64,000 bases of DNA from Acanthornis magna (taxonomy: Eukaryota; Chordata; Aves; Passeriformes; Acanthizidae), in the NCBI GenBank assembly GCA_036785705.1, contig JAWUZG010000084.1, forward strand, positions 17,497,501-17,561,500, read 5' to 3'. Shown piece after piece: positions 24,861-34,736 of the stretch (position 1 is the first letter of the stretch; the number at the start of each line of letters is the position of its first letter). Below the pieces are notes generated by a model. The model searched no databases. It worked only from the letters and a program-made list of their open reading frames with translations, and was not told the DNA's origin. A program made the position numbers and the translations under genes.

Positions 24861-26852
24861 ATAACACACACAAGTGACTGCAAGGAGCTGCTTGGGATGT
24901 AAAGCAGGGAGGGAATTCCAGGCACCTTTATGACTGGAGAGGGCTTGACGTCCAGGAGCCGCAAGGCTTGGCCAGTATGCCCACTCCTGACCTGCCACAG
25001 AGATGCTTTGTGCACAACCAGCCTGATACTCTTTTCTCTGTGACAGAGAAAAACTAAAGCTAAACAGCTTTCCTCTGGTCATGTGCACAGAAGTGAGCAC
25101 TACAGAGAAATGTAAAGCTCTTGGGGTGCGTGGGAGGGAATAGAGTAAATGATCATCCCCTCCTTCCACAGTAGGCTATGGGTTATCTTAAAGCTTTTGG
25201 GTCTGAGTGACAAGATAGTTTAGGTGTGCACTCCTCCATCCTTAAACTCCTGTGTTGCCTGCCTAATGTTTTTATTAACCCAGAATGAGCTTCGTTGCAG
25301 CTCCTCAGAGAAGGTATGTTGTGTGTCTTGGTTCTTTGTCTGGGCTCTTGAGGTGTCTTGATCTGTCCTTGGTATAAGGTTTTTCCCTACAGTGGTATTT
25401 CTCTGCATCTGTCTGGCTTCTGGGCCGCTACTGCTGTAAAGGCCAGCTTCCCAGCTGTATGTGGTGACAACACGGTTTAGGCTAGGCTTTTCTCCTAGGT
25501 CTGAAGCACAACATCTCTCCCGGTCCTGGGAAGATGGATTTGTGGCTAGCATGCCAGAGATGCGTGAATGAAAATGGATCTCCTCTTTCTACCAGAGAGT
25601 GTGTATAGTCATTTTAAAATGCCTAAGTTCTCTCCCCAAGACTGACAGTGCCTATGATGTGATCTCATACAGGTGTGTGATGTCCCCATCCCTGCGTGCT
25701 GCTCTGTCTGTACCATAGTTTGCAATGGCATTGTCTGGCTAAGAGACAGAGGAGGAGACAGCCTTACCTCATTGATTGCAGTTTATTGCCATTAGGAAAT
25801 TCATTGTCTGCAAAAGAAGTTGGTAATAATTAAGTGAGTTAATAAATAAGGAATGTGTGTGTACAGATTAGACGGTAAATAACTTACTGGCTTCTTGATT
25901 GCCCCAGCATTTTGCTTCTCTCTTCATTCAAGGTGTGAAAAGGGTGTGATCGTGGGCAGGGCATGGTAGGGTATTCTCACCTGGTGAAGAGAAGGTCCCA
26001 TAAACCTCGGCTTTCCCTCGGGTGTTGACATGTGTGCCTGAGTCTGTCCCCGGGGTGGGGAAATTGTTTAATGCTTTTAGTGCCATTTTCCAACAAACGA
26101 GAGATGTGTTTAAAAATAGCAACAGCCCTTTGCGCTTTTTTTAGGGATTTTAAGAAAGAGCTGCATCCCTTTGACTGGGAGACAGGGAAGGCGATCTGCT
26201 CTTCAGGGAGATCTTCATTAGCTCCTCTGGGACAGTGGAAGGGCTTCTGGTGCCCCCCCCCTCCCCTGCTGCATTTGTTAATTGACCCCTCTTCACACAC
26301 TTGGTGGCAAGAGAGGTCGTTTCAGGGATGTGTTTTGCTTAATGGGAGCAGGGAAAGGTGTGGTGCTTAAAGAAAATACCTCTCTTGGCCAGACAAACCC
26401 CGCATTTGTCAGCAAGACAATTCTCTTTTGTCTGTTTGCTGTTGAAGCTTGGGTTTGAGGTGGGGGGCTCAGGGGTGCGAGTGTGTGCCTGTGTGTACCT
26501 CTGTGCAAGCTCAGGTTTAGCCATTTGCGTACAGACAATAGCAGCATTATAATTTTTAATTGCAATTTCATTTGATATTCTCTCCCTTTCCCCCACCCTT
26601 CTCTCTGTATAATCTGGATCATTGCTCTCTGTAGCTGATTCCGTGGGAGACCAAGCAGAGTGCGTGGGTGCAGAATATAGAAAGCCAGAGCCATAGAATC
26701 TGTTATTTGCGTCATTCTAGGAGACGAGGCTGTTTGCCTGACAAATATACAGAATTAATCCTGGTTTTATCAATATCTGTCTTTTGCTACAGTAGCCAAA
26801 TACAAGTGTAAAGTGGTAGGGGGACTTGCTGCTGTTGTTGTTGCTGGTATTG

Positions 26853-26880
26853 GGGGGGGGGGGGGCACGAGGGGGGGTGG
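26853..26880 (+). repeat. Poly(G) tract
   Basis: A run of about 15 G residues is followed by a second G-run, a potential intramolecular G-quadruplex on the + strand. Runs like this are also prone to sequencing-length error. Confidence 0.85.
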
Positions 26881-27153
26881 CAGGGGAAGAGAGAAAGTAA
26901 GGATGCTAAAATATATTCAGCAACCCCCATGCTGTTTGCTTTACAAATATTCAGAAAACAGGCTTATGTTTCCAAACTGCTTTTTGTTATAATTGGTAAC
27001 CACGAGAAGGGTTACGTACGAGGGGGGGGCGAGGTGGGGGCTAATGTTCTTGCAAGGTCTGCCTATGCAGATTGCTCTCCCTGCCTGTGCTGCTGCATGG
27101 GATGTGTGTGTGGTTTTTAAGAAATATCTCCCTGTCCCCAGCCTATATTGCTC

Positions 27154-27180
27154 TCCCCCCCCCCCGCCCCCCACCCCCCC
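27154..27180 (+). repeat. Poly(C) tract
   Basis: C-runs interrupted by single G and A bases; the complementary strand could form a G-quadruplex. Confidence 0.85.
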
Positions 27181-27343
27181 TCAGGATATTTGTGCAACTG
27201 TACAGAGAACTGCACTACACAAAATATGGGGCTTGCTAATTAACTCTTTTCCTCGAATTGAAGTGCCTTACTGCAAGCACAAAGCTCCAAGCACAGACAT
27301 CTTTTATGATGAACTAGAGCCTCTGAAGAGGAGAATCTGAACG

Positions 27344-27370
27344 TGACGTCAATAGCTGATAACTGACGCA
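27344..27370 (+). promoter_or_regulatory. CRE plus TGACGCA element
   Basis: A perfect CRE, TGACGTCA (27344-27351), is followed by TGACGCA (27364-27370) in the same orientation. The pair sits in complex sequence (about 27200-27420) roughly 800 bp upstream of the P2 TATA box. The same two motifs recur near P1 and at 60.7 kb. Confidence 0.5.
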
Positions 27371-27877
27371 GCCTTGCAAAGGAGTCTCAGGCTGGCTCCT
27401 TGCAGCCTGCAAGCCCTAATGATTCTATTTTTTCCCCAGTCCCCCCTCGTAGTGAATTACTAGAACGCAAACACACACACCCCTTTTTTTTCCATATATA
27501 TATTTATAGATCCTTTATTCTCCAAACAAAGGATTTTTTTAAAGGGGGAAAAGGCAGTGGGTGGGGAGGGGAGGATTTTTTTAAAAAACAACCCTTTTTG
27601 GTACTGGGTGCAGTTCAGTACATGAAACCATCTCTATCTCTCGGCAAAGGAAGCATTCCTGCCTGAAATCCACATTTGTGCATGATGGCAAACTGGTGCA
27701 TGGTGGTTGTGTTTTTTCCAAAGCCCACTTTATAAAGACTCCGGAGGAAGACAGACACAATAATAATGCTTGCAAGGCAACAGGCAGAGAGGCACAGAGA
27801 CAGACTCAATACAACTGTGGATTAGGGGTTTGTGCAATAGGACAGCATGGAAGGCGGTCAGTTTGGGTCGTTTGGTG

Positions 27878-27935
27878 TGGGTTTTGTTTGTTTGTTTTTG
27901 TTGTTGGTTTGTTGTTTGGTTTTTTTTTTTTTTCT
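27878..27935 (+). repeat. G/T-rich simple sequence
   Basis: Irregular GTTT and GTT units end in a run of about 14 T. This is low complexity. Confidence 0.8.
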
Positions 27936-28112
27936 CTGCAATGATGCACCTAAAGCAAATGTAGATGGTGTTGCAGAAAGAAGCTGGGGTATGGGGGTGC
28001 ATGGTTGGGGGTTGTTGTGTTGTAGGGGGGCAGACTAAATGCACATTTAATGTTTTGGACGTAGCGTTCCAGCGAAATGCCTTTGTGTGTGGATTTTTTT
28101 CCCCAGTACCTG

Positions 28113-28177
28113 CTAAAAATAGCATCAGGGTTTTGATCGCGTTCCAGAAATAGACAGAGGGTTGCACTTGTATAAAA
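28113..28177 (+). promoter_or_regulatory. Candidate promoter P2: MEF2 site and TATA box
   Basis: An exact MEF2 site, CTAAAAATAG (28113-28122), lies about 50 bp upstream of a canonical TATAAAA (28171-28177). Initiation is predicted near 28200. The close spacing of a MEF2 site and a consensus TATA box is typical of compact inducible promoters. The CRE pair at 27.35 kb lies upstream. Confidence 0.6.
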
Positions 28178-28200
28178 AGCGAGCGCGGGTGGAAGAAAAC

Positions 28201-28330
28201 CTGGACATCACCGCAGTATTTTTTTTCCAACTCCTGTCTGGAAATTAATTGTTGGATTCCCCCCCCCGCCCCGTCCTCGCCCCCCCCCCTCCTCCCCCCT
28301 CCCTCCCCTAACCGAGGAGTTCCCGTTTGG
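28201..28330 (+). other. Putative 5' untranslated first exon E2 (P2)
   Basis: The exon is bounded upstream by predicted initiation from the TATA box at 28171 and downstream by a near-ideal 5' splice site at 28330/28331 (tttgg|gtaagt). The roughly 130 nt contain no ATG. Its second half is a long C-rich stretch (about 28259-28308). The same layout as E1 (TATA, ATG-free leader, strong donor, + strand) suggests alternative first exons of one gene, which is inference. The start is approximate to several bases. Confidence 0.5.
28258..28308 (+). repeat. C-rich tract inside putative exon E2
   Basis: About 50 bp almost entirely C with a few G/T bases. The template strand is G-rich and could fold as a G-quadruplex during transcription; the RNA would carry poly(C) sites of the PCBP type. 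Confidence 0.8.
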
Positions 28331-28599
28331 GTAAGTAGTGATCTTTCCTGTGCATGATGCAGAGAGTGACTGTGAGTCTTGTCTTTATTTTATGCATGCC
28401 TGGATTATGTTTTTCCTTCCTTTCTACTTTTCCTCTAAAGCGAGAGGGGTATACTCGTCTACATAATGAATTTGGTGCATGCCCGGAGCCCAGACACAGG
28501 GAATTCTTGCAGAAAGGGGAATCACCCTGTCGGTAAATCTCTGAATCAATAGCGAGCTGCAACTCTCTCTCTCTCTCTGTCGGCGCTGTTGAGCCCCTC

Positions 28600-28890
28600 T
28601 CCCTGCCCGCCCCCCCCTCTATTTTCTCCTTCTGCGGGGGGAGAGGCTGAGCCGGCGGCGGGGCCGGGGGCGCGGGCCGGGCACTCCCCGAAGGGCGGCC
28701 GCCGGGAGCTGTCCGCGCCCCGGTGCTGAACCCGCCGCCGCCGCCGCCGCCACGGGCGGGGGTCGGTCCCGGCCCCGGTGCCCGCCGGGCGGGGGCCGCG
28801 CTGCGCCGCCCGCAGCGCCGCTCCCGCGGAGGCTTCCCCGCCGCCGCTCCTCCGCGCGGCGCCGCCTGCCCTTCCCGCCCGTGCGTTTGA
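28600..28890. promoter_or_regulatory. CpG island with (CCG)n downstream of P2
   Basis: This is extremely CpG-dense sequence including a CCG repeat of seven units (about 28731-28751). It may host TATA-less initiation or mark the P2 intron start. No splice donor was matched to it with confidence. A 204-codon minus-strand frame here reflects CpG-rich composition. Confidence 0.5.
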
Positions 28891-28899
28891 AAGAGCCTG

Positions 28900-30175
28900 T
28901 ACCTGATGATGGTGCTTCGCAAAATAAGAGGCTATAGGTTGCTTTATTTGGACTCACCCCTTCTCCTCCCACCTCATTTTTCCCCTCTAAGTGCTCACAC
29001 TTTCTCTAGATCGTGTGTGTGCGAGCGTCTGTTTTTATTAGTGCCCGTCCTTGGCGTCCTTAGTCATATCCTCACGAGAGGAGTTGGTGGAATGACTGAA
29101 TTAGGGGCGAAGTAGCGGGGGATTGTTGTGGTGTGTACGGAGTAGCTATGTAGGGTTACCTCGGTGCTGCAACCACCCGTCATCCCCTCACCGCTTCTGA
29201 GAGACGGGGAAGTTCTCACTAGGCTACGAGCATGCAGGTTCGCAGGCATTCCGGCTAGCAAAGACATGTCATCAGTTTGCATTAAAAGAGACAAGGAAAC
29301 ACCGTCTGCCACTCACATGCACCACCGCGTTATCCCGGACAATGGTATCCCCTCTGAAACCGCCGTGGAAGGGGGCTTAGCCGCAGACTCAGACCTGCAA
29401 AGGATGGAAAACGCACGAGGCAGACAATAGCCAAGGAAGGAGCTTCCCCCGGAGCACGTTTAGCCATAGCCTCGCAGTAAAAGCAAGCTTAGAAAATGGT
29501 GCACCTACCACACAAAGCCCAGCAACAATTGCGGATCCTGCAGACAATGGCATGATGCAGCCATGAACATCAGTATAGCACAGCACACTGGGCTGGGGTG
29601 AGAGCACCTCCTGGCCAAGACCGCATGCAATGGCTCTAATCTAGGCATACAAAAGACATAATTTCTTGCAATTAATCAAACACCAGCGCCTGAATTCACA
29701 GCACGGTACTCCACCCACGGCTCCTCTTAATGTCTAAACCGTCCCTTCCCCGAGCTTGCGTGGTCGTATTTACAAGCGGACCAGATATCTATTTTTCTGG
29801 TTGGTTTTTTAAAGCAAGAAAAAAATCCCCTTACAACACGTGTAGCCAATCGTTGCAACTCTTAATATATCTCCACAAAACAGGCATTAAAAACAAGAAA
29901 TGCCCTCCTTCCTCGCCCCCTCCCTCGCCTTCCCAGCCCTCCCCTCCTAGATCGTTGCCTCACTTGACACAATGCATAAGATTACCCTTAACTGGATCCT
30001 ATTAAATAATTCAATGGTGGCGGTGTAATTTTGGTTGGAAACTGCACGGATTTCCAAGTCGTGACTGTAAAAGTGAGTAATGTGCTCTGGCTGCGTCATG
30101 GCTCCAGTCACAGATGGTTCCAAACTGAGGAGAAATCGTGACTTCGACTTGAGACGTCCCCTCTCCATGAAAAGA
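28900..30175. other. Intron-like segment between P2 and P3
   Basis: No gene was recognised. CpG dinucleotides remain fairly frequent in 29040-29480, suggesting the area is hypomethylated along with its flanks. No other structure is supported. Confidence 0.4.
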
Positions 30176-30308
30176 CCATCCAATCACAACGGCGTCGGGG
30201 GGCAGCCGGACTCCGCGGAGCTCGCTTTCTCCTTGCTCTCCCGTCCGTGTGTGTGCGTGTGTGTGTGTGTGCCCGTGTGCCCGTGCCTGCGCGCGTGTGT
30301 GTATAAAA
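30092..30308 (+). promoter_or_regulatory. Candidate promoter P3: TGCGTCA, CCAAT and TATA box
   Basis: TGCGTCA (30092-30098, inverse of TGACGCA) lies upstream of CCAAT (30180-30184). A GT-rich simple repeat (about 30247-30300) runs directly into TATAAAA (30302-30308). Initiation is predicted near 30332. The ordering is that of a standard RNA polymerase II promoter. Confidence 0.5.
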
Positions 30309-30331
30309 TCCTCAACAAGTTGCAGAAGGGG

Positions 30332-30553
30332 TAGGGAGAGGAGGGGTTAATCCTGGGGAATCTTCTGCACCTAGTGAGATCGTGACCCTCCCACACAGTA
30401 CAGTAACTTATATACACACCTGGAGGAAGGGACGCTTTGCTTTTGGGCTTTCAAAAAAAAAACAAAACACCACCAAAAACCACCAAAACACTGTTGGTGA
30501 TGGTTGCACCCCGCGCGGGACTCCCCGGAGCGGCCAGGGACGCGCCCCGCCAG
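30332..30553 (+). other. Putative first exon E3 (P3) with possible short coding start
   Basis: Predicted from TATAAAA at 30302 to a strong 5' splice site at 30553/30554 (ccag|gtaagt). The exon holds only one ATG (30500-30502), in a good context (G at -3, G at +4). It reads 18 codons (MVAPRAGLPGAARDAPRQ) and is open in phase 0 exactly to the donor, so an alternative N-terminus is possible if the next exon continues the frame. Alternatively this is an untranslated exon with an overlapping upstream frame. No homology was recognised. Confidence 0.45.
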
Positions 30554-30554
30554 G

Positions 30555-31430
30555 TAAGTGCTGGGGGTTTTCAAACTTCTGCTGCCTGCGCTGCCCCGGC
30601 CGCCCTGCCTGTCCTGCCTGCGCTCCGCTCCGCTCCGCCGCGCCGCTGCCGCTGGGCTCGCCGGGGGCTCGGGAGGCTCGGGGCGTCGTGCCGCCCGGCG
30701 GGCAGGAGCGTCGGGAGCGAGCCGCGGCCGTGCGGGATGGGACGCGCGCGGGGCGTCACGCGTGGCTTTCCCGTGCCGCCGCGGGACAGTGGTGAACCTG
30801 CAAGTTCAGGAGTTCGGGCCGGGATGCGAGTCCCCTCGGTCCCCCGCGGGTCTCTCCCCAACTCGTGCGGATCCCGGCCGGCGGGCCGCGACGCGGACGC
30901 GTGTTTGCCTTGCTCCCGTTGCCGCCGGGCACTGGCGGGGCGTCTGGTTCCCCGCAGGCGTTCAGGAGAAGACCTCTGGAGTTCAGTGACATGTCCTGGA
31001 AACTTTTAGCAAGCGGGTGTCCTCGCCGGCGGCGGTGGCGTGTGGCTCAGCGCCCAGGACGGCTCTAAGGTGCGGAGGGGAGGGGACGTCCCGCGTTCCC
31101 CGCCGGCCCGGAAGGGTCGCCCCTCGGGTCTGGCTGGCTCCCCGCGCTGAGACGGGGGGAATAGGGGAGAAGGCAGCGGCAGGTCCCCGTGTCCCCGGCT
31201 GCCCGCCGCGAGGTGGCGGGCGGCCCGGGGTGCCCCCACCGGGGGGAGCAGCGGCTCCGCGCCCGGGGTACCCCGCGGCAGGGCTGGTCCTTAGCTTAAC
31301 GGCGCCCCTTTGGCAGAGGATTCCCCGAGAGGGGCTCGGGGAGCGGCAGAAGCGGGAAGGGATCTAGGCTGACCCGGCCGCACTCTTGGACGTGCTCTTG
31401 TCGCGGATTTGGTGACTAATTGAACATGGA
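30555..31430. promoter_or_regulatory. CpG island between P3 and P4
   Basis: Continuous GC- and CpG-rich DNA links P3 to P4. Long open frames on both strands (up to 190 codons) are expected from this composition and show no conserved domain. No gene is supported within it. Confidence 0.55.
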
Positions 31431-31438
31431 GAGGGCCT

Positions 31439-31613
31439 TTTTTTTCCTGGGGCTTTTTTTTTTTCCTTCCCCCTTCCTTCCTTCCTTCTTTCCTTCCTTC
31501 CTTCTATCCATCCATCCTTCCCTCCCGCTCTTCTCTCCTCTCCCCCTTTCGGGAAAAAAAGGAGGAAAAAAAAAAAAAGGAAAAAAAAAAAAAAAAAGGA
31601 AAAAAAAAAAAAA
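31439..31613 (+). repeat. Polypyrimidine tract followed by polypurine tract (imperfect inverted repeat)
   Basis: T-runs and (TTCC)n with TCCA units (31439-31545) are followed after a few bases by A-runs separated by GG (31553-31613). The two halves are roughly complementary, so a hairpin/cruciform or triplex is possible. It ends about 30 bp before the first CCAAT-type box of P4. Confidence 0.8.
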
Positions 31614-31643
31614 GCCGAGCGAGGCAGTGTGAGGCGCCCGCTG

Positions 31644-31705
31644 ATTGGTGGGTGACGATTTTAGCCCGCACCAATGAGCGGCCCGCCTGCTCTCTATTTA
31701 TTTAG
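31644..31705 (+). promoter_or_regulatory. Candidate promoter P4: paired CCAAT boxes and AT-rich core
   Basis: ATTGG (31644-31648) and CCAAT (31671-31675) form an inverted pair 22 bp apart, an arrangement typical of NF-Y-bound promoters. TGACGAT lies between them (31652-31658). An AT-rich core, CTATTTATTTAG (31694-31705), follows and could act as a TATA element. Initiation is expected near 31725-31735. Confidence 0.5.
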
Positions 31706-31727
31706 CGCTCAGGGGGGAGAGTTTTCT

Positions 31728-32262
31728 CTTTACGCAGCGCCCGTGCCCAGCGTCGGAGCCTCCGCGCGGAGCGGGGCCGCCGACACGCCGCGCTCCGCCA
31801 CGCTCCCGCGGCCCCGCGCCGCCGGCCCCGCCGCTGGGGGGAGGGGGGGTGGCGGGACACCCCCCTTCCCTCCCACCGCCGCCTCGCCCCGGCGGGGTCC
31901 TGGGTTTCGGAACGGGACTTGGCGGGGATGGGGGGTGGGGACCCGGCGTGGCGGGGGACGGCGGAGCCGATCGCCCGTGGGTCCTGTGGATGTTGTGGTG
32001 GCAGCCGGATGGATGGATGTAGGAAGCCGCGGGAGACTTTGTCCTTCGCGAATCTTTTTGCGGTCTGGGCTTGCTGTACATAACTACCTACCCGGGAAGC
32101 CCTTACCCCAAAAAGCATTCGCGGAGGGCGCATTCGCCGAAGGAGCAGCAGCTGCGATCGCCGAGCCTTGGACTTATCTAGACTCTGTGGGCTTCTATTA
32201 TTAATTCCTGGCACCTTTCCCTTTCCTCCGTCCAACCCACCCCCCCCCGCCCCCCTCCCGCT
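31728..32262 (+). other. Putative first exon E4 (P4)
   Basis: Predicted from the P4 core to a moderate 5' splice site at 32262/32263 (cccgct|gtgagt). Unlike E1 and E2 it contains several ATGs, the first near 31928 opening a frame of about 51 codons that stops within the exon, so an untranslated leader with upstream frames is the simplest reading. A minus-strand frame of 218 codons overlaps but is GC-driven. The end is less certain than for E1-E3 because the last exon base is T, not G. Confidence 0.35.
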
Positions 32263-32299
32263 GTGAGTGTATATATGTGTCTCTAGATATATATGTAGT

Positions 32300-33950
32300 G
32301 AGAGAAATAAACACCCTTTCCCCCCTTTCCTACTCCGCTTGGTCCCCCAGACGTCCAAATATTCCCCGTCGCCTAGTAGCCTAACTTTTTAATCGACTTT
32401 TGCCTAAAGGAGGAAATCACAGGTTTATTCGGATGACTGTATGGTGTTTTTTATTTCATTAATGGAAAAATAAAAATAGAATAAAACTTCCTAAAAGTTC
32501 TCCTATCCTCACCTTTACCCCCCCCGCCCACCCTCCCCTTCCAGGGCATAGCCGTGTTTGAAAAATATGGATGTCCTAGTTGATCGAGATTAATTCATAA
32601 AAAAAAAATTTCTTCAGAGCGATTCATTAAATGCTCTGTAATCGTGAGCCTCGGCTTATTTCGAGGTGGGGAGGGTGGGATTTACTGGGATCACCCCATA
32701 AATAATAGGGAGGGAGGAGGAGGAGGAGGAGGAGGAGGCGGAGGTGCACGGATCCGCCGCGGTTTGGGGGAGACCCCAGTTAGCAGGAGATGCACCATGG
32801 AAGCGCTTGCCAAAGGCGCCTCCCTCCCCCCCTGCCCACTTCCAACCTGATTTTAAGCAACTTGCAGTCCGGTGGTATCTCCAATCACGCTTTCCGCAAA
32901 AACTAGTGCCCCCGAAAAGGGTGAAAAAGACAGAATCCGAGGGAAAACCCAGCCGAGGCGATGCTTTTGGACGAGGTGATTGCAAGCGAGCAAAGCAGCA
33001 TCAGCACCAGCTCTGTGGTTCTGAAACTGCCTTGTGCATGCACACAGCACTGAGAGCATCTCAGGCAGGAGTTAGGGAAGCTGCATTTTCCCTCTCTTTG
33101 CAGTAATTACCAGCCCGGATTCCGTGGGCAAGAAATAAATAGCAAAGAGAAATCCTCCCTGCCTGCCGCCCCCCAAAAGAAGGAGTGATTAAGCGCAGAT
33201 CTGTCCGTGCAGATCAGCCTCGTGAAAGAGACAAGATCTAAGCAGCAAGTTGGTAGCAGAGTGGCCGCTTGACGCAACACAGGGGCCTATGGTTCGCCCG
33301 GCTGTAAAATAAAAAGGAGGTGGGGGTGCGATCTAATGTCTCAGCCGTTAGAAAATACAAGGGCTCTCCCCTCTGCCCCCCCCCTTCCCCCCCCGACAGC
33401 GGCACGGAGGGAGATCCGGCTGAGAAAGGGCTGATCTTGCATTTCAGGGAAGCCTGCATTGGAGAGATCGGGTGAGGACCACAGTCTAAGAGTTAATATT
33501 TCTCGAGAGATAAAAGATATTTTGAAGACCTGCTCGCACTTTAGAAAAGAGTAAAAGGCCGGCTAAGGGATAGGCGAGGAAAGAAGGCAAAGCAAAAGCA
33601 CCTTCTTGCTCCCTTCCCTCCTTTCCTTCTTGCTCAGGACACGTAGCTTGAGCACTAGCTGGGTTGATGAAAACAAAGGTGGAAGGGTCACAGTATCTTT
33701 TAAGTAGACTCGCATTTTCATAATTATTTATCCTCTTCTATTTAGAGAAAAAAAAGAGACATTTGTACTTTCCGGTCGCCAGCGAACGTCTTTACGGGGG
33801 CTTTATTCATGTGAGCATATTCTAAAGGGAGAGACAAGGTAGAGGGAACTTGGAAAAAAAAGAAGAGAGATGTGATAAGAGGGATCAGCCAAGCTAAGGC
33901 TAAAAAACATCCTCTCTGTTCCCTGCTTACTGTCGTCCCTCAAGAGGATG
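32300..33950. other. Intron-like segment after P4 with a weak exon candidate
   Basis: There is no supported gene. A (GGA)n run lies at about 32706-32740. TGACGCAA occurs at 33270-33277. A good 3' splice site (ccctctctttgcag|t, exon from 33104) could pair with a weak donor near 33471 (atcgg|gtgagg), giving a 368-nt exon; this is listed as a possibility only. Confidence 0.3.
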
Positions 33951-34463
33951 GAAGCCAGGAGTGATTTGGGGGGGCAGCTCAGGCGCGAGTGGAAATCCGA
34001 GCCACGGTGGTGCAGCTCCCCGTCTCTTTACCTTGCCAGCCAACTGTTGCTGCCATGCTCAGGGCTGCGGCTGCTGCGGGCGGAGCGGGAGCTGCTCCCT
34101 TCTGCTCGGGGGCTGCCCCTGGCCGGGCTCCGCGGCCGCCGCAGCTCCACGGGGCGCCTGTCGCCAGCCACCCTGCCCCGCTCCCTGCCCTGCCTCTCTC
34201 CCTGCCCTCGCTCCTCGCAGGTTCCTATCCGCTGCAGGTCACTTGGACACGTCGGGCGGGCAGGGCCGCTGCCGCGCCTGCCGCACCCGACCGGGCACCC
34301 ACCCCCGGCTGTCGCTCCGGGCTGCCCCGGGGAAGCCCCGGCCCTCCTCTCCTCCCGTCGGGCTCTCGCCCGGCCCTGCCAGGGCGCGTCCCGGGCTGGC
34401 CTCGCCTCCCCCGACGTGCTATGCCAGGTCTGGGCCTGAGGCAGCTGGAAGGGCTCCGCTCTG

Positions 34464-34470
<7 letters not shown>

Positions 34471-34514
<44 letters not shown>
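34471..34514 (+). repeat. (GT)22 microsatellite
   Basis: A perfect run of 22 GT units inside a CpG island, likely polymorphic in length. Confidence 0.95.
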
Positions 34515-34516
<2 letters not shown>

Positions 34517-34529
34517 CCCTACGGGTGAC

Positions 34530-34599
34530 AGGGACGTCCGGCTAGGGCCGTGAGCCAGTCTCCGTTCCCCCTCGAGGCCTCAGGGCAAGCCGCAGCCAG
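34530..34599 (+). other. Putative exon end before an 81-nt intron
   Basis: A consensus 5' splice site (gccag|gtgagt) at 34599/34600 marks the exon end. The upstream boundary is unknown; the given start is arbitrary and only marks the sequence after the GT repeat. See the partner exon at 34681-34736. Confidence 0.35.
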
Positions 34600-34680
34600 G
34601 TGAGTCGGGGAGGAGCGGAGACCCCTGCGGGAGCCACTACGGCGCGGTTAACTCTCCTCTCCCTCTGCCTTTTCCCCCAG

Positions 34681-34736
34681 GTGCTGCCGCGCCGTCGAGG
34701 CCGGAGACGCACGGGAGCAGCGAGGGCCGCAGGCAG
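34681..34736 (+). other. Putative 56-nt internal exon
   Basis: It is preceded by a strong 3' splice site: a long pyrimidine tract (about 34652-34677) ending in cccccag, with a plausible branch point in 'ggttaact' (about 34647-34654). It is followed by a good 5' splice site (ggcag|gtgaga) at 34736/34737. The upstream donor at 34600 gives an 81-nt intron. The exon has no ATG. It may be a noncoding exon of the multi-promoter gene or of a long noncoding RNA. Splice signals are the only evidence. Confidence 0.4.

Larger units (their letters stand above)
18010..25740. other. AT-rich intron-like segment without genes
   Basis: No gene is supported. It holds relics of old repeats (about 20150-20260), AT-rich tandem sequence (19965-20036), a short (TA)n run (22791-22808) and a strand-asymmetric A/C tract (24700-24860). 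The 257-codon minus-strand frame at 24396-25169 crosses that tract and shows no family signature. Confidence 0.55.
25740..27200. promoter_or_regulatory. Complex noncoding block, enhancer candidate
   Basis: This 1.4-kb stretch is compositionally complex and has no convincing coding frame. It contains an exact MEF2 motif TTAAAAATAG (26110-26119) and TGCGTCA (26708-26714), interrupted by a G-run (about 26854-26868) and a C-run (about 27154-27180). The motif content and its position just upstream of the promoter cluster suggest regulatory DNA. Conservation was not measured. Confidence 0.35.

Noticed and set aside
24396..25169. 257-codon minus-strand open frame
   Set aside because: Its centre is translated G/T simple sequence (runs of W, F, G, V) and the flanks show no domain; the openness is explained by the A/C tract on the other strand.
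28308..28922. 204-codon minus-strand frame
   Set aside because: It covers a CCG-rich CpG island and gives G/R/A/P low complexity; no domain is visible.
30437..31009. 190-codon plus-strand frame
   Set aside because: It begins near the E3 ATG but reads through the strong donor at 30554 into CpG-island DNA; only the first 18 codons after the ATG at 30500 are considered.
31702..32358. 218-codon minus-strand and 176-codon plus-strand frames over P4
   Set aside because: The overlapping frames on both strands are rich in R, P, G and A, as expected from CpG-island composition.
33961..34545. Frames of 163-194 codons in all three forward phases
   Set aside because: All phases are open at once and two end in a CVCVCV repeat from the (GT)22 tract; they are compositional.
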